A stretch of 64,000 nucleotides of DNA, taken from assembly GCA_009792885.1 (NCBI GenBank), contig WMCF01000174.1, forward strand, positions 564,171 to 628,170. Direction: 5' to 3'. Position 1 is the stretch's first letter. Each line of letters begins with the position of its first letter. The notes under the pieces were generated by a model, which was given only the letters and a program-made list of their open reading frames with translations, had not been told where the DNA came from and did no database searches. The translations under genes and the position numbers were made by a program. Origin of the DNA: Eremophila alpestris peregrina. Its lineage: Eukaryota > Chordata > Aves > Passeriformes > Alaudidae. Of the stretch, positions 24,401-33,990 are shown in pieces.

Positions 24401-25647
24401 GGTAACACCGCCCGTTCCCCGTGTCCCCGCGGGCACCTGCTCCCCCGGCCCCGAGGGGCTCCTCAGGGAGCAAGGACGGCCAAATGAAATGGCCGGGGAT
24501 CGGTTACAGGGCCCGTCCCCGGAGAGGAGCCCCGGCTGGGCCGTGCCCGCCCTTCCACCGGCCCGGGGGCGGCAGGGGGGTCCCCATCGCTCCTCCATCC
24601 TCCGCAGGGGGCTGCCCTCCCCTCCCCAGGACCCCCGGCTCCCGGCCCCGTACCTGGTGCACGAAGACATCGACGGGGGAGTCCAGGGTCGCGCCGCCCT
24701 TGGCGGTCATGGAGAGGAAGCCGAAGCCCATGCGGACGTTGAACCACTTACAGATCCCGGAGCCGTGCAGGGGCTGGGACTCGTTCTCGGCCTTGGGCGA
24801 GTCTCCGGCCGGTTCCTCGCCCGGCTTCGCACCTGGGAGAGACCCGCGGGGCAGCTGAGCAGCGGGGCTGGGGGAGCCTGGGCGCCCCCCGGCCCAGCCG
24901 CCCCCCACCCACCCGCACAGGAACCCCAAACCCCGCTCGGGGCTGGAAAATGCAAAAAAAATCCCCAATCCCCCCCAAAAAACCAACAGAGAGGTAAGCT
25001 CTGCCTCCACGTGTGCACGGGGATCACCCCAGGAAACGAAGGCAGCTCCTGCCAGCACGACCCAGGCAGTGCGTGGGGTGGGAGCCCTGAATCCGTTTCT
25101 CCCTCAAAAACGTTAAAAACGAAAAAAAAATTAAAAGTCCCAGACACACACACAAGACCAAACGAGCGACGAAAAAATTTTGTCAAATTATCTTCCTAAA
25201 ATCAAAATATTATAAGAAAAAATTTTTAAAATGGGGAAAACTCCCCGAAAATACCAACTCGGAACCCCCCTGCCCCCAGCGAGCCATGCTGGAAAAACTC
25301 CCCCTTTCCATCAGCATCGCCCTCTTGCCCCGTCCCACCCCCGCTCCCAAACACCCCCAGCAGCCGCCACCGGCCCCAAACTCCTGGGGTCATCCTGGGG
25401 CTGGAGGGGGGATGAAAACCCCCCGAGAAATCGCCCCCTGGAGCCCCCCCAGCGCTGCGCGGGGCAGAGGGGCCCGGCGGGCCCGGCCGCGCTGCCGGAG
25501 CCAGCGGCTCTGGGTGGGCCGGGCTCGGGGGGGTCCCCGCGGCCCCCGGCCGGGCTCTGCCCTCGTTATTAATAATCGCGGAGCCGAGGCGGGCTGCGAC
25601 AATAATATAACTTAACCTGCAAACTGCTGGTTGGAAACAGACCCCAT
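15442..25647 (-). CDS. LIN28A: LIN28A, RNA-binding regulator of let-7 maturation (complete)
   Basis: LIN28A binds pre-let-7 and mRNAs in embryonic and stem cells and blocks let-7 processing. Coding exons: 25647-25617, 24832-24654, 16875-16691 and 15655-15442; phases fit and give 202 aa. Exon 1 encodes MGSVSNQQFA, the invariant LIN28A start. The cold-shock domain (about residues 30-105) shows KWFNVRMGFGFLSM and VDVFVHQ RNA-binding motifs and continues through VEFTFKK and IRVTGPGG. A basic linker (RRPKGKSLQKRRSKGDR) leads to two CCHC zinc knuckles, CYNCGGLDHHAKEC and CHFCQSISHMVANC. The stop follows a LLPESRE terminus. The acidic Ala/Glu-rich insert seen after residue 12 in mammals is short here, as expected for a bird. 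Intron 2 is 7.8 kb and without recognisable exons. Confidence 0.97.
16525..16600. repeat. Short tandem repeat in LIN28A intron 3
   Basis: Three copies of a 22-23 bp unit of the type 'aggctccgtgtgcccatccc'. Confidence 0.8.
21185..21258 (+). repeat. Short CR1 LINE 3' tail
   Basis: The words 'ggggttggactaaatgacc' and 'aaaggtcccttcaaaccca' followed by 'atctgggattccgggat' match the extreme 3' end of CR1, including its short terminal repeats. Confidence 0.85.
22525..22700. promoter_or_regulatory. Candidate conserved enhancer in LIN28A intron 2
   Basis: An AT-rich island in otherwise GC-rich intron DNA. It contains CTTTGTGATCAGATAAAGG at 22528-22546 (SOX/TCF- and GATA-like words), an ETS core ACTTCCTG at 22661, and an octamer-like ATGTAAAT at 22686-22693. 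Conservation is inferred from composition only and needs alignment. Confidence 0.35.
24241..24425. repeat. Minisatellite, about 55-65 bp unit, in LIN28A intron 2
   Basis: About three copies of a block containing 'gggactcccgggagcggta' and 'ccgggct(g)acaccgcccgttccc'. A smaller repeat of 'cactgtcacacgggacc' precedes it at about 24135-24180. Confidence 0.8.
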
Positions 25648-25735
25648 CCCGACACTCGCTTGCAAATTCCGAGTTGTGGCTGTTACCGCCTCCTCCCTCC
25701 TCCTCCTCGGCCAGCTTTGAGGGTATCAGGCCAGC

Positions 25736-25736
<1 letters not shown>

Positions 25737-25782
<46 letters not shown>

Positions 25783-25795
25783 AAAAAAAAAAAAG
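25737..25795. repeat. Poly(dA:dT) tract upstream of the LIN28A start codon
   Basis: A run of 44 A on the plus strand (25737-25780), then GG and 12 more A. It lies 90 bases upstream of the LIN28A ATG, so it is in the 5' leader or core promoter, where the transcript strand is poly(T). The length may be affected by sequencing. Confidence 0.85.
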
Positions 25796-27014
25796 GAGGA
25801 AAAAACCCAAAAAACCAACAAAAAACCCAGCTTAGACCCCGCCGGGAGGGAGCCGGGAGAGGTTTGACTCCATCTTCACTCCAACAATAGGGGTGGGAGG
25901 GAGCGGGAGGGTTTTTTCAAAGGCTCCCAAATTCTCGCAGACAATGGCAGCCCCCGCCCCCCCCCAGGACCCACCCGCGGGGCCGGGGGGCGCCGGGCCC
26001 TGCTCCGCCATCCCGTCCCCACGTGATCCTAATTAACCCCCCCGCTAACAGCGACACATTCCGGGAGGGATTTGCAGGGGGGGCTGTGCGGGTTGACCCC
26101 CCCACGCTTAGGGCACTCAGGGGCGAGGCCACCTGTCAAGGGACGAGGCGACACCCGGCCAGGGGGGGCTGGATGGAGGTGGGACCCCCGCGCATCGCGG
26201 GGAGCTCCCGCGCCGTTTGTCCCCTCCCCACGAGCGGAGCCACCTGCGAGCCGCGGGATGGGGGAACCGGCACCGGCCGGGCCGCAGCACCGGGGGAGGG
26301 GGCGGCTTTTTGGGACCGGGGGTCTCCCTGCGCCCCCAGCCCCATCCCGTGTCCCGGGAGTGGGGCGCGCACCCCGCACCGCGCGATCCCCGGGATGCGC
26401 TGGCCCCGGTGGGAACGGGGCTGGGGCAGGGGCCGGGACTGGGGCCGGGGCTCGGCGCCCCCCGGGCCGGGCGGGGACAAAGGGCGAGTGACCAGCGGCT
26501 CCATTTCCGGCGGCGGACAATGCCCCGGCCGCGGGGGCACAGCGCCGCCCGCCGCCCGCCCGAACCGGGCCGGGGTCCCCCCGCGCCGCCCCGGCACCGG
26601 CCGCCGCTGCACCCCCAAAGCGGAGCTGGGGCTGGGGGCGGCCCCTGAGCCCCCCCCGAGACCGCCCCACGCGGGGCCAGTCCCGAGTGGTGTCACCGAG
26701 CGGGGCTCCGGGGGGACACGGAGCGGTCACCGGGCGCGGAGGGATCGCGGTGTCACCCCCGGGGGAACCCCCGGTGCCGGTACCGGTGCTGGTGGGGAAA
26801 TCCCGCGTGGGGAATCCCCCCGCGAGGGCAGCGGGGCCGCTGCCGCTGGCCTTGGTGCTGAACCGGGGCCCTGTCCAGGGTCCTGGCGGTGCCCTTCCTC
26901 CTCCTCCTGCTCCTCCTCCTCCTCCTGCTCCTGCTGCCCCCCACACCCGGGGACTCCTCGTTGCCCCTTCCCCACAAAGCCGAGCTGCCCCGCTGGACCC
27001 CCACTGATGGACGG

Positions 27015-27192
27015 CAAAGGAAGAGGAGGAGGAGGGGGAGGAAGAGGAGGAAGAGGAGGAAGAGGAGGAAGAGGAGGAAGAGGAGGAAGAGGAGGAAGAG
27101 GAGGNNNNNNNNNNNNNNNNNNNNGGAGGAAGAGGAGGAAGAGGAGGAAGAGGAGGAAGAGGAGGAAGAGGAGGAAGAGGAGGAAGAGGAGG
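27015..27192. repeat. (GAGGAAGAG)n repeat containing an assembly gap
   Basis: A 9 bp unit repeats on both sides of 20 N bases at 27105-27124. The gap size is therefore a placeholder and the true array length is unknown. A purine-rich CCT/AGG stretch at 26893-26938 is nearby. Confidence 0.95.
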
Positions 27193-29439
27193 TCAGGATG
27201 GTTTTTCTCAGTGAAGGCACCCAGCGGGTGAGCTCCTGTCGCTCCCGCGCAGGTGAATCCGCGTCCCACAGGACACAGGCGCTCTGGGAGGTGCCACTCC
27301 TCACCCACACTCCGTGTCACAGGTGTCCCCTCACCTCCACAGCGCTCTTATCGGGCACAAACCGGGCCGGGGAGGAAACTCCGCTGGCCTCTCATGGCCG
27401 ATTGCCCGGAGCCGAGGAGCAGCGCCGCACCTGCAGCAGAGGGAGGGCAGGGTCTGCCCGGGGTTTCCTGGGGGATCCCCGCTCCCACCCCTGAGCGGGC
27501 TCCGGCAGCCGCGGAGCTCCCAGCCCGGGCCGGGGCTGGGTGAGGGGACAGGGGCAGTCCTGGCAAGAAGCAAACCTCGGTCCCTGCTCACGCTCCTCCT
27601 CTCCGCTGGCACTCAGAGCCCCTCGGGCGGCGATCCGGGATCATCCCGGGATCAGGAAAGGGTCTGGCCCCCTCTCCTGGCTGCGAGGGCTGCGCCTCCT
27701 TCTCCTCTCGGCTGTGGGATAACTGGGGCAAGAGGGGAGAAAATAACCCCCCTCCGTACGGCTCCAGCCCTCTCAGCTCATCCCTGCTTCCACCCCGTCT
27801 CCTTCCCAGTTTTCCCCGTTTCCCTGGGGGTTTGGGGAGGGTGCAGCCGGTGTGTTCTGCTCCGCTGCGGAGGTGTGAGGGCACCGATGTGGTGAGGGAT
27901 GCGCCCTTGATTTCTCCACAACGAATCCTTCAGAAAATAACCCACACCCTGCACCAGCTTCCCCCTCCCCTTGGACAGGAGTGACCAGCAGCCCCAGAGG
28001 CATTTTCCTGCAATTATTTACGGGCAGCAGCAACTTCCTCAGCACCCCCCGACTTCTGTCCATCCTCGGTGACTTTTCCAGCCACACCCCCGATCACGGC
28101 ACTCCCAGGCACCGTCCCCTTCCCATCGCGTCCTTTCCGCGGCGCCCACGGCAGCGCCGGCCCCGTGTCCTATTCCTGTGTGTGGTGTATTTGTTTTGGG
28201 GGCTTGTTGAATGGCCAATGCGAAGGGGAAGGGGACTCCTTCCTGTTCTTTCAGAGCCGGTGGCTGTGCCCTGCTCGGCTTCAAGGGAATCGCGGCAAAG
28301 CGGCCGCTTTCACAAATAATGGCTTCATTAGATTGAAAGAAGTGGACAGTGACCTCACTGAAATGGACTTTCTGACCCCTGCTGACCTCTGGCCCCGGCT
28401 CTGACAGCCTGTAAATCTTCCCCCTCGGCACGGCCGGGCGAGGGCAGGAGCTCTGTGAGCCCGGTGCCGTCCCTGGGCCGGACCCAGGAGCTGCCCCGGG
28501 GCTGCAGCCCGGCCCTGACCCGGCAGGATGAGCCCTGGGGATGGGAACACCCAGCAGAGATGGGCACCGCTGTCCCCATGGCGCTGCGAGCCCGTCCTGG
28601 GCACTGAGGAGCCAAGGAAAATGATGTTATCTGGGCTGAGGCTCCAGCGCCACCTCCCAGCGCTGTCACTGTCACCACCGACCCGCTCTAAAGCGGCCTC
28701 CGAGCTCCTGCCAAGGAAAACGGGTCCCTCTCCCTGCCCGCCCCACAGGCTCGGCCCTCCCGGCTGCACGAACCTCCTGCAGCCCCCTCTGAGCCCATCC
28801 CCATCCCCTCCCGTGGGCACAGCCCCTTCCCTCCAGCCCCCAACCCCTCCCACCCCACCCAGCCAGCCCAGGGCGCTGGTGGCCACTGCCCGGCCCTGCC
28901 AGCCCTGGGGAAACTGAGGCACGAGGGGAGCCGGACAATGGGAGCCCACGCTGGGCACCCCACCCTGCCCTGCCCAGGGCTGGCACAGCCCCGGCGCTGG
29001 CAGCGAGCCCCTCACACCGCACCTCCCTCCTCCCCAGCCTTCCACGCTGACCTTTGGCTATGAAGCGATCAATAAAGGAGGCCACGGAGCCGCTCCTCCC
29101 CCTCCCCGGCCCCCGCACCCCCTGCTCGCCCCGGTGCCATCCCCGCTGAGGGATGCTCCCAGCGCTGGGGACGCGGGGCTGGGGACACACGGGCACCGCT
29201 GTGCTCCCCGAGGGTGCCCCGACAGGGCAGCACCTTCCCAACGCTCCGAAAATCCTCCCCTGGGGCTTCTTTGTGACCGTGGGTGCCCCACGGCTCTGGG
29301 GAGGGAGCGGGACCGTCCTGCTCCACCCCAAACGGGGCTCCCGGGGCGCTGGCACCCGGCAAAAGGAGGGCGAGGAGGGTTCCTGAGGGGTGGAGGTGGA
29401 TAGAGACAGCCCTGTCCCCGGAGCGATGGGTGGTGCCCA

Positions 29440-29600
29440 AATTCGGCAGCTCCCTTTGATTAAAGCCCTGGGGCAGCAGCTGATTGATCGGCTGCTGAGC
29501 GGCGATTGATCAGGATTTCAGCCCATGCATATTCCTGCTCCCTGATAAAGGGGGATCGATAGCTGAAGGATGTTCCTCGGAGGCTGTAGATCCCCCCAGA
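29440..29600. promoter_or_regulatory. Candidate conserved element 3.8 kb upstream of LIN28A
   Basis: AT-richer island with the palindrome CTTTGATTAAAG at 29454-29465 (TCF/LEF- and HNF1-like), two GATTGATC words and an octamer-like ATGCATAT at 29525-29532. No open frame explains it. Conservation is inferred, not shown. Confidence 0.3.
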
Positions 29601-31103
29601 CCGCAGCTCACAACTCGGCCCCTTAAATCCCCCAGCCCTGTTCAAACCTCACTCCCCCCGACAGCAAACTAAGGCAGGGGGGGAGAAAATTGCCCTGGGG
29701 GAGCCAGGAGGGCACAGCAGGATATGGAGGAAAGGCAGAGCCGCTCCTGCAGCAGCTGAATCTCACCTCCCAAAGCATCGGCCTGTCCTGCACCTTCCTC
29801 CTCTCACTGCTGGCCTGACAAACAGGGTGTTCATCCTTCTTGGGGCGCTGGAGAATCCCCTTCAAAGTCCTGGGTGACCCCAGGGAAGCCGAGCTGACTG
29901 ATCCATCCAGAGCCCGTGGCTCTCATTGCCTCCAAATACCATCAAGGGCTGCCCTTGGCTCTGCCCCCGCCCCAGGAAACTCACGGCAGGTGGGGCCAGG
30001 GCAGAGCCCTCCAGGCCCCACTGGGAATGGGGAACGGGCACCCAGTGTTCACCCACGGCACGGCATACGGCTCTTGGCGGTGTTATTGTCCTTTTCCTCT
30101 CTTACCTTCCCATTTCCCCCCGCCCGGAGGGAGGATGACCGCGGCCCCCGCAGCCCCGGGAGGATTCGGGGTGCGTGGGGCTCCCCCCGGCCCCGGGAGC
30201 CGCGGCTGAGCCCGACCCCGCCCGCGCCCAGCGTGCCCCGTTGCGTGTCCCTCCCTTTGCACACAGTGACTCAAAGCCCAGGCTCGCCCCGGTGTCCCTC
30301 CAGTTTCTCCAGTGCCTGGGAACTGGTTTGCTGCGGGGGGAGCCGCCCCCAGCGCTGGCTGAGGGGGGGCTGTGGAGGGGAGCTCGGCTGGCTCGGCACG
30401 GACACCCCGGCACACGCTTGTACACGCTAAACGCACGCTAAACACACGCTAAACACACGCGTGAACACACAGTGACACACCCCCAACACCCGCTGGCACC
30501 GCAGCGGCCCCCGGGGCGGGGAGGGCAGGCGGAGGGTACGGGGCCGGTGCTGGCCCTGCTGCGGTGCCAGCCCTGCCGGGACCGGGCCCTGCGCACCGGG
30601 ATCAGTTCTCCCGCGGTGGCCCAGGGCCACTTCGATGTCCACTCCCTGCCCACGCCCGTGTGAAGCCCCTCGAGTGCCCCAGCTCCCTGAGACCTGGGAG
30701 ATCTCCCTGCATTCAGAGCCCCCCGGGAACGTGCTGCAGTGCTGGGGGCTCGGCGTGGGACCCCCGGGAGCGATGAACCCGGGGCAGTCACAGCCCTGGG
30801 GACCCCCAGCCCCTCCCCAGGTGTGCCGGGACCCTGCCAGCCCCAGGGCCCAGCCCGCGGGGGGAGCACGCTGCTGGCTGGAGGTGCGGGGTCTAAAGTG
30901 GTCACTGATGTCCCATCCGAGGTTACCCTCGCCCTTCGCTCGGGGGGTGCGATAGAGGTCCGGGGAGCCCAGAGCCACCCAGGCCGGCTGGGCTCCCTCC
31001 CGGCGCTGCTGAGTCGGAGGAAACGGGGGAGCCGGGTTTGGAACCAGCCTGACCGGCTCCCCGGCTGTCAGCACCTGAGGAATGCCAAACCTCCGCTGCG
31101 CCA

Positions 31104-31256
31104 GGGCTGGGTGCTCAGGGCTGGGTGCTCAGGGCTGGGTGCTCAGGGTGACTCTGCCGGTCCGCCCAGCTGTGCGGTGTGCAGAGAGCAGCACCGCCAG
31201 CCCGCTCGGCGCGGCACGGCACGGCACGGCACGGTGCGGCACGGCACGGCACGGAC
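31104..31256. repeat. Two short tandem repeats
   Basis: A 14 bp unit 'gctgggtgctcagg' occurs three times at 31104-31147, and a (GGCAC)n tract follows at about 31208-31256. Confidence 0.85.
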
Positions 31257-33534
31257 CCCGCTGGCCCCGGCCGGCACGGCGGGACCCTGGGCCCGCAGGT
31301 ACGCGGGGGTGAGGGCGGGGGCACGGGGCGCTGCTCGGGCCAGCTGCGGGGGTTCCGGCACGGAAAGGGTTCCGTGCTGCGGGAGGAGGCTCCGGGGCTC
31401 CGGTCCCGCTGCCACCCCCGAGGGCTGCCCGGACCAGAGCCCCGGCTCGGCTGGCGCTGGGATTGGGTCCCGGCTTCCCCAGCATGGGCACTGGCCAGGG
31501 AGGGGCCATGGGGCCGGGAGGTGGGGGCTGAGCCCCCTTCTCACCTTTAGCCCCTGAATTTGGAGCGCTGCTGGGGTTGTAATCCAATTCCTGCCACCAC
31601 AGAGCATCCCAAGAGGTGCCAGAGCCAGCTGGGGCTCCTCCACCTCTGCTGGCCTCACCAGCCGGGCCGAGGGGACAGCGGGGCTCCCCTGTCACCGCTG
31701 CCCGTGCCCCGGCTCGGCGGGGACAGGCAGGGCCAGCGAGGGGTGACAGGGACTCCCCTGCCCTCCCCATGAACCTCAGCCGCCACCCAGCCCAGATCCC
31801 TGATTTTCCTGAAGGTGGCAGGTCCGCTCTCACCCCGCGGGGACAGAGCTCGGCCCAACGTGGCCGGAGGCTCAGCTTAATCCGTGGTCACCGGCTCAAA
31901 GGCAGCCACAGCTGCTGCCCTCGGCCCCTCCGTCTCTCCCGAATATTAAACAGCTCCTCGTGCCTTTGATTTGGGTGCTGGAGACCCTTTGGGGTGACGG
32001 CAGGCAGCAAACGAGGTCAGCAGGTTGGCTTGGCTTGGCCAGAGGGGATTAATTAGAGCCGTGCTGGGTGCCCCGGTGTGGCAACACCGCTGGATCCAGC
32101 CTGGCATGTCCGGGCAGGAGGGGATGGCCGGCAGCAGCAGCAGGGAGCTGCAGGGTCTTGTCCTCCTGTCCTTGCATCCTCGTGTCCTCATGTCCTTCAC
32201 CCATTGCTGCAGTGGGAATTATTTTAGCAGAAAATGGGGTGCTGGGGCAGAGCAGGGCTCTGGGTGAGCTCCTTTCCCGGGACCTGGGGTGGCACCAGGT
32301 GCTGGATCCAGCTGCAGGGATGGGATGGAATGGGATGAGATGGGAAAGACAGACCCAGAGATCTCTGGAAATGCAGCTGCAGGTGAGAGGCAGGACGCTG
32401 AGTCAGCATGTCCCACCTCCCCCCAGCGCCCCGGTGTCACACGGAGCCAGTGTCCCTGTCCCTGTGCTGTCCTGAAGCCGTGGGCACGGCCAGCATCCCT
32501 CCCTCTTGCACCGGCGGATGCCATGACCCTGGGGACCCAGCTGTGGCCCCGGGGATCCAGCTGTGCCCATGTGGCTGCCCAGCCCCGCCCAGGCTGGCCC
32601 CAGCCCCGAGCGGTGCTGCCTGTCCCAGACAAGGTCTCATCGCCTTCCGGGAAGATGACACAAACTCTTCCTCTCTGTTCTGGAAAGACCTGCTGGGCCG
32701 GGGAGGGCAGGAGCTGGAGGGAGCGTGGCAGGAGGGGCAGGCAGCTGCCTGTACCCGGCACTTCCCCGCCTGCCCCCGGCCCCCGGAGCCCCTCGGGGAC
32801 TGGGAAAACCCAACCTGCCAGTGCTGCATCCATCCCACCCGGCTGGTGTAGGACGAGGCCCTCTCCCGAGGTGTCCCCCAGGGAGAGCAGCCCTGGGACT
32901 TGTGCAGGGAGGTGTCCCCATTCCCGGATGGGGACCTCAATCTCAGCCTGTCCTCGGGCTGACCCCAAATCCCCGTCATTGTCCCCGGAGCTGGGCGGTG
33001 ACACCGAACAGCTCCTAATTGGGAGATTCTGGGATGTGGGTGCCCTTTCAGCTCCTTCCCCAGAACCTGCTGTGTCAGCTGCTTCCCAACCCCAACCCCA
33101 GCAATAAAACCCTTCTGGGGCAGGAATGTGGCCACAGCACGGGGACGCCTCTGCTGGCATCCCCCCAAGCCGAGGTGGCACACGTGTCCCTGTCCCCTGT
33201 CCCCTGCCCTGAGCCCCGGGGCCCTCAGCAATGCCCACCCTGCAGCACCCAACACGCAGAGCTGGGTGCTGGGGACAGTCTCAGGTCAGGGGCTGAGGGC
33301 TGGACAATTATTCCAGTTCCTTTCCCCAGCCAGTGGAGCTGCAGAGGGGGACAGACCAATCCCACCTTTGCCACACAGCCAAGGGATGATGCTGCTCAGG
33401 TCTCCACCTCCTCCTGCACCCCCCAGCCCTGCTCCCGACCCCAGCCAGGTCCTTTCCCCCACGGAGCAGCTTCCCTGTTGTTTTCTGGGCTTGTTTGTTT
33501 GCTGCATTTGCTGACTTGGCGCAGCCCTGCTGCC

Positions 33535-33700
33535 CGCCTGACTCATCCCACAGTTTGGGGCACGGCACAGCTCGGGGCACGGCACGGCCCAGCCGCATTC
33601 TGCACACTCACCTGAGCTCCGCCGGGCTCACCTGAGCTCTTCCAGGCTCACCTGTGCCCTGCCGGGCTCACCTGTGCCCTGCCGGGCTCACCTGGCATGC
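33535..33700 (+). promoter_or_regulatory. Region 5' of CRYBG2 with AP-1 site and tandem repeat
   Basis: A perfect AP-1 word TGACTCA lies at 33539-33545. It is followed at 33611-33692 by four degenerate 20 bp units of the type 'tgccctgccgggctcacctg'. Whether the CRYBG2 transcript starts here is not shown by the sequence; upstream non-coding exons could exist. Confidence 0.3.
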
Positions 33701-33990
33701 CCGGGACCCTCGGTGCCCCCCACACCCCGCAAGAGCCCCACAAGAAGCCCCAAAGCCGCCTCCTGTGCTCGCGGGATCCTCCCAAAATGTCCCGCAGGAT
33801 CCCAGGGAGGTCTGTGGGGTTTAAAGGCCTGCTTTGGGGGCCAGGGCTGTTCCCCGCGTTTGTCCCCAGCTCTCCCAGAGCCTCCTTCTCTCCCTGCAGC
33901 TCTGCCAGCCCCAGCGTGGCGGCCGCGGGGGCTGAGCCCGGCGGCGCGGGGAGCTCCGGGAGCTCGGCGTTCCGTGCCCGGGGTCCCGGC

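Larger units (their letters stand above)
16876..24653 (-). other. LIN28A: LIN28A intron 2
   Basis: This 7.8 kb intron has no exon-like segment with family support. Most is GC-rich. AT-richer islands with clustered homeobox-, GATA-, ETS- and octamer-like words stand out at about 17100-17235, 18405-18480, 20275-20480 and 22525-22700. It also holds a short CR1 tail at 21185-21258 and a minisatellite at 24241-24425. Confidence 0.6.
25800..33690. other. Intergenic region between LIN28A and CRYBG2
   Basis: No gene is supported in about 8 kb. The first kilobase (25900-26850) is a very CpG-rich island, probably the LIN28A promoter. Beyond a trinucleotide-rich repeat with an assembly gap at 27020-27192, the rest is GC-rich DNA with two AT-richer islands (28300-28385, 29440-29600). 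Zinc-finger or SET-domain coding sequence for ZNF683, the gene found here in mammals, was not seen in the translated frames. Confidence 0.6.

Noticed and set aside
22537..24487. Frames of about 340 codons on both strands in LIN28A intron 2
   Set aside because: They overlap each other on opposite strands, have biased composition and no recognisable domain; judged chance frames.
26023..27231. 402-codon plus-strand frame in the LIN28A upstream CpG island
   Set aside because: It is low-complexity Gly/Arg/Pro, runs through the assembly gap, and has no splice or family support.
32408..32851. 147-codon frame considered as a ZNF683 remnant
   Set aside because: It has no C2H2 spacing and no similarity I recognise to PRDM1-type proteins.
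33100..33110. AATAAA on the plus strand upstream of CRYBG2 as a gene end
   Set aside because: No plus-strand gene is recognised upstream of it.
33697..33990. Upstream in-frame ATG of CRYBG2
   Set aside because: The segment 33697-33899 reads poorly and is followed by a strong splice acceptor at 33898-33899, so the start at 33991 is preferred, though not proven.
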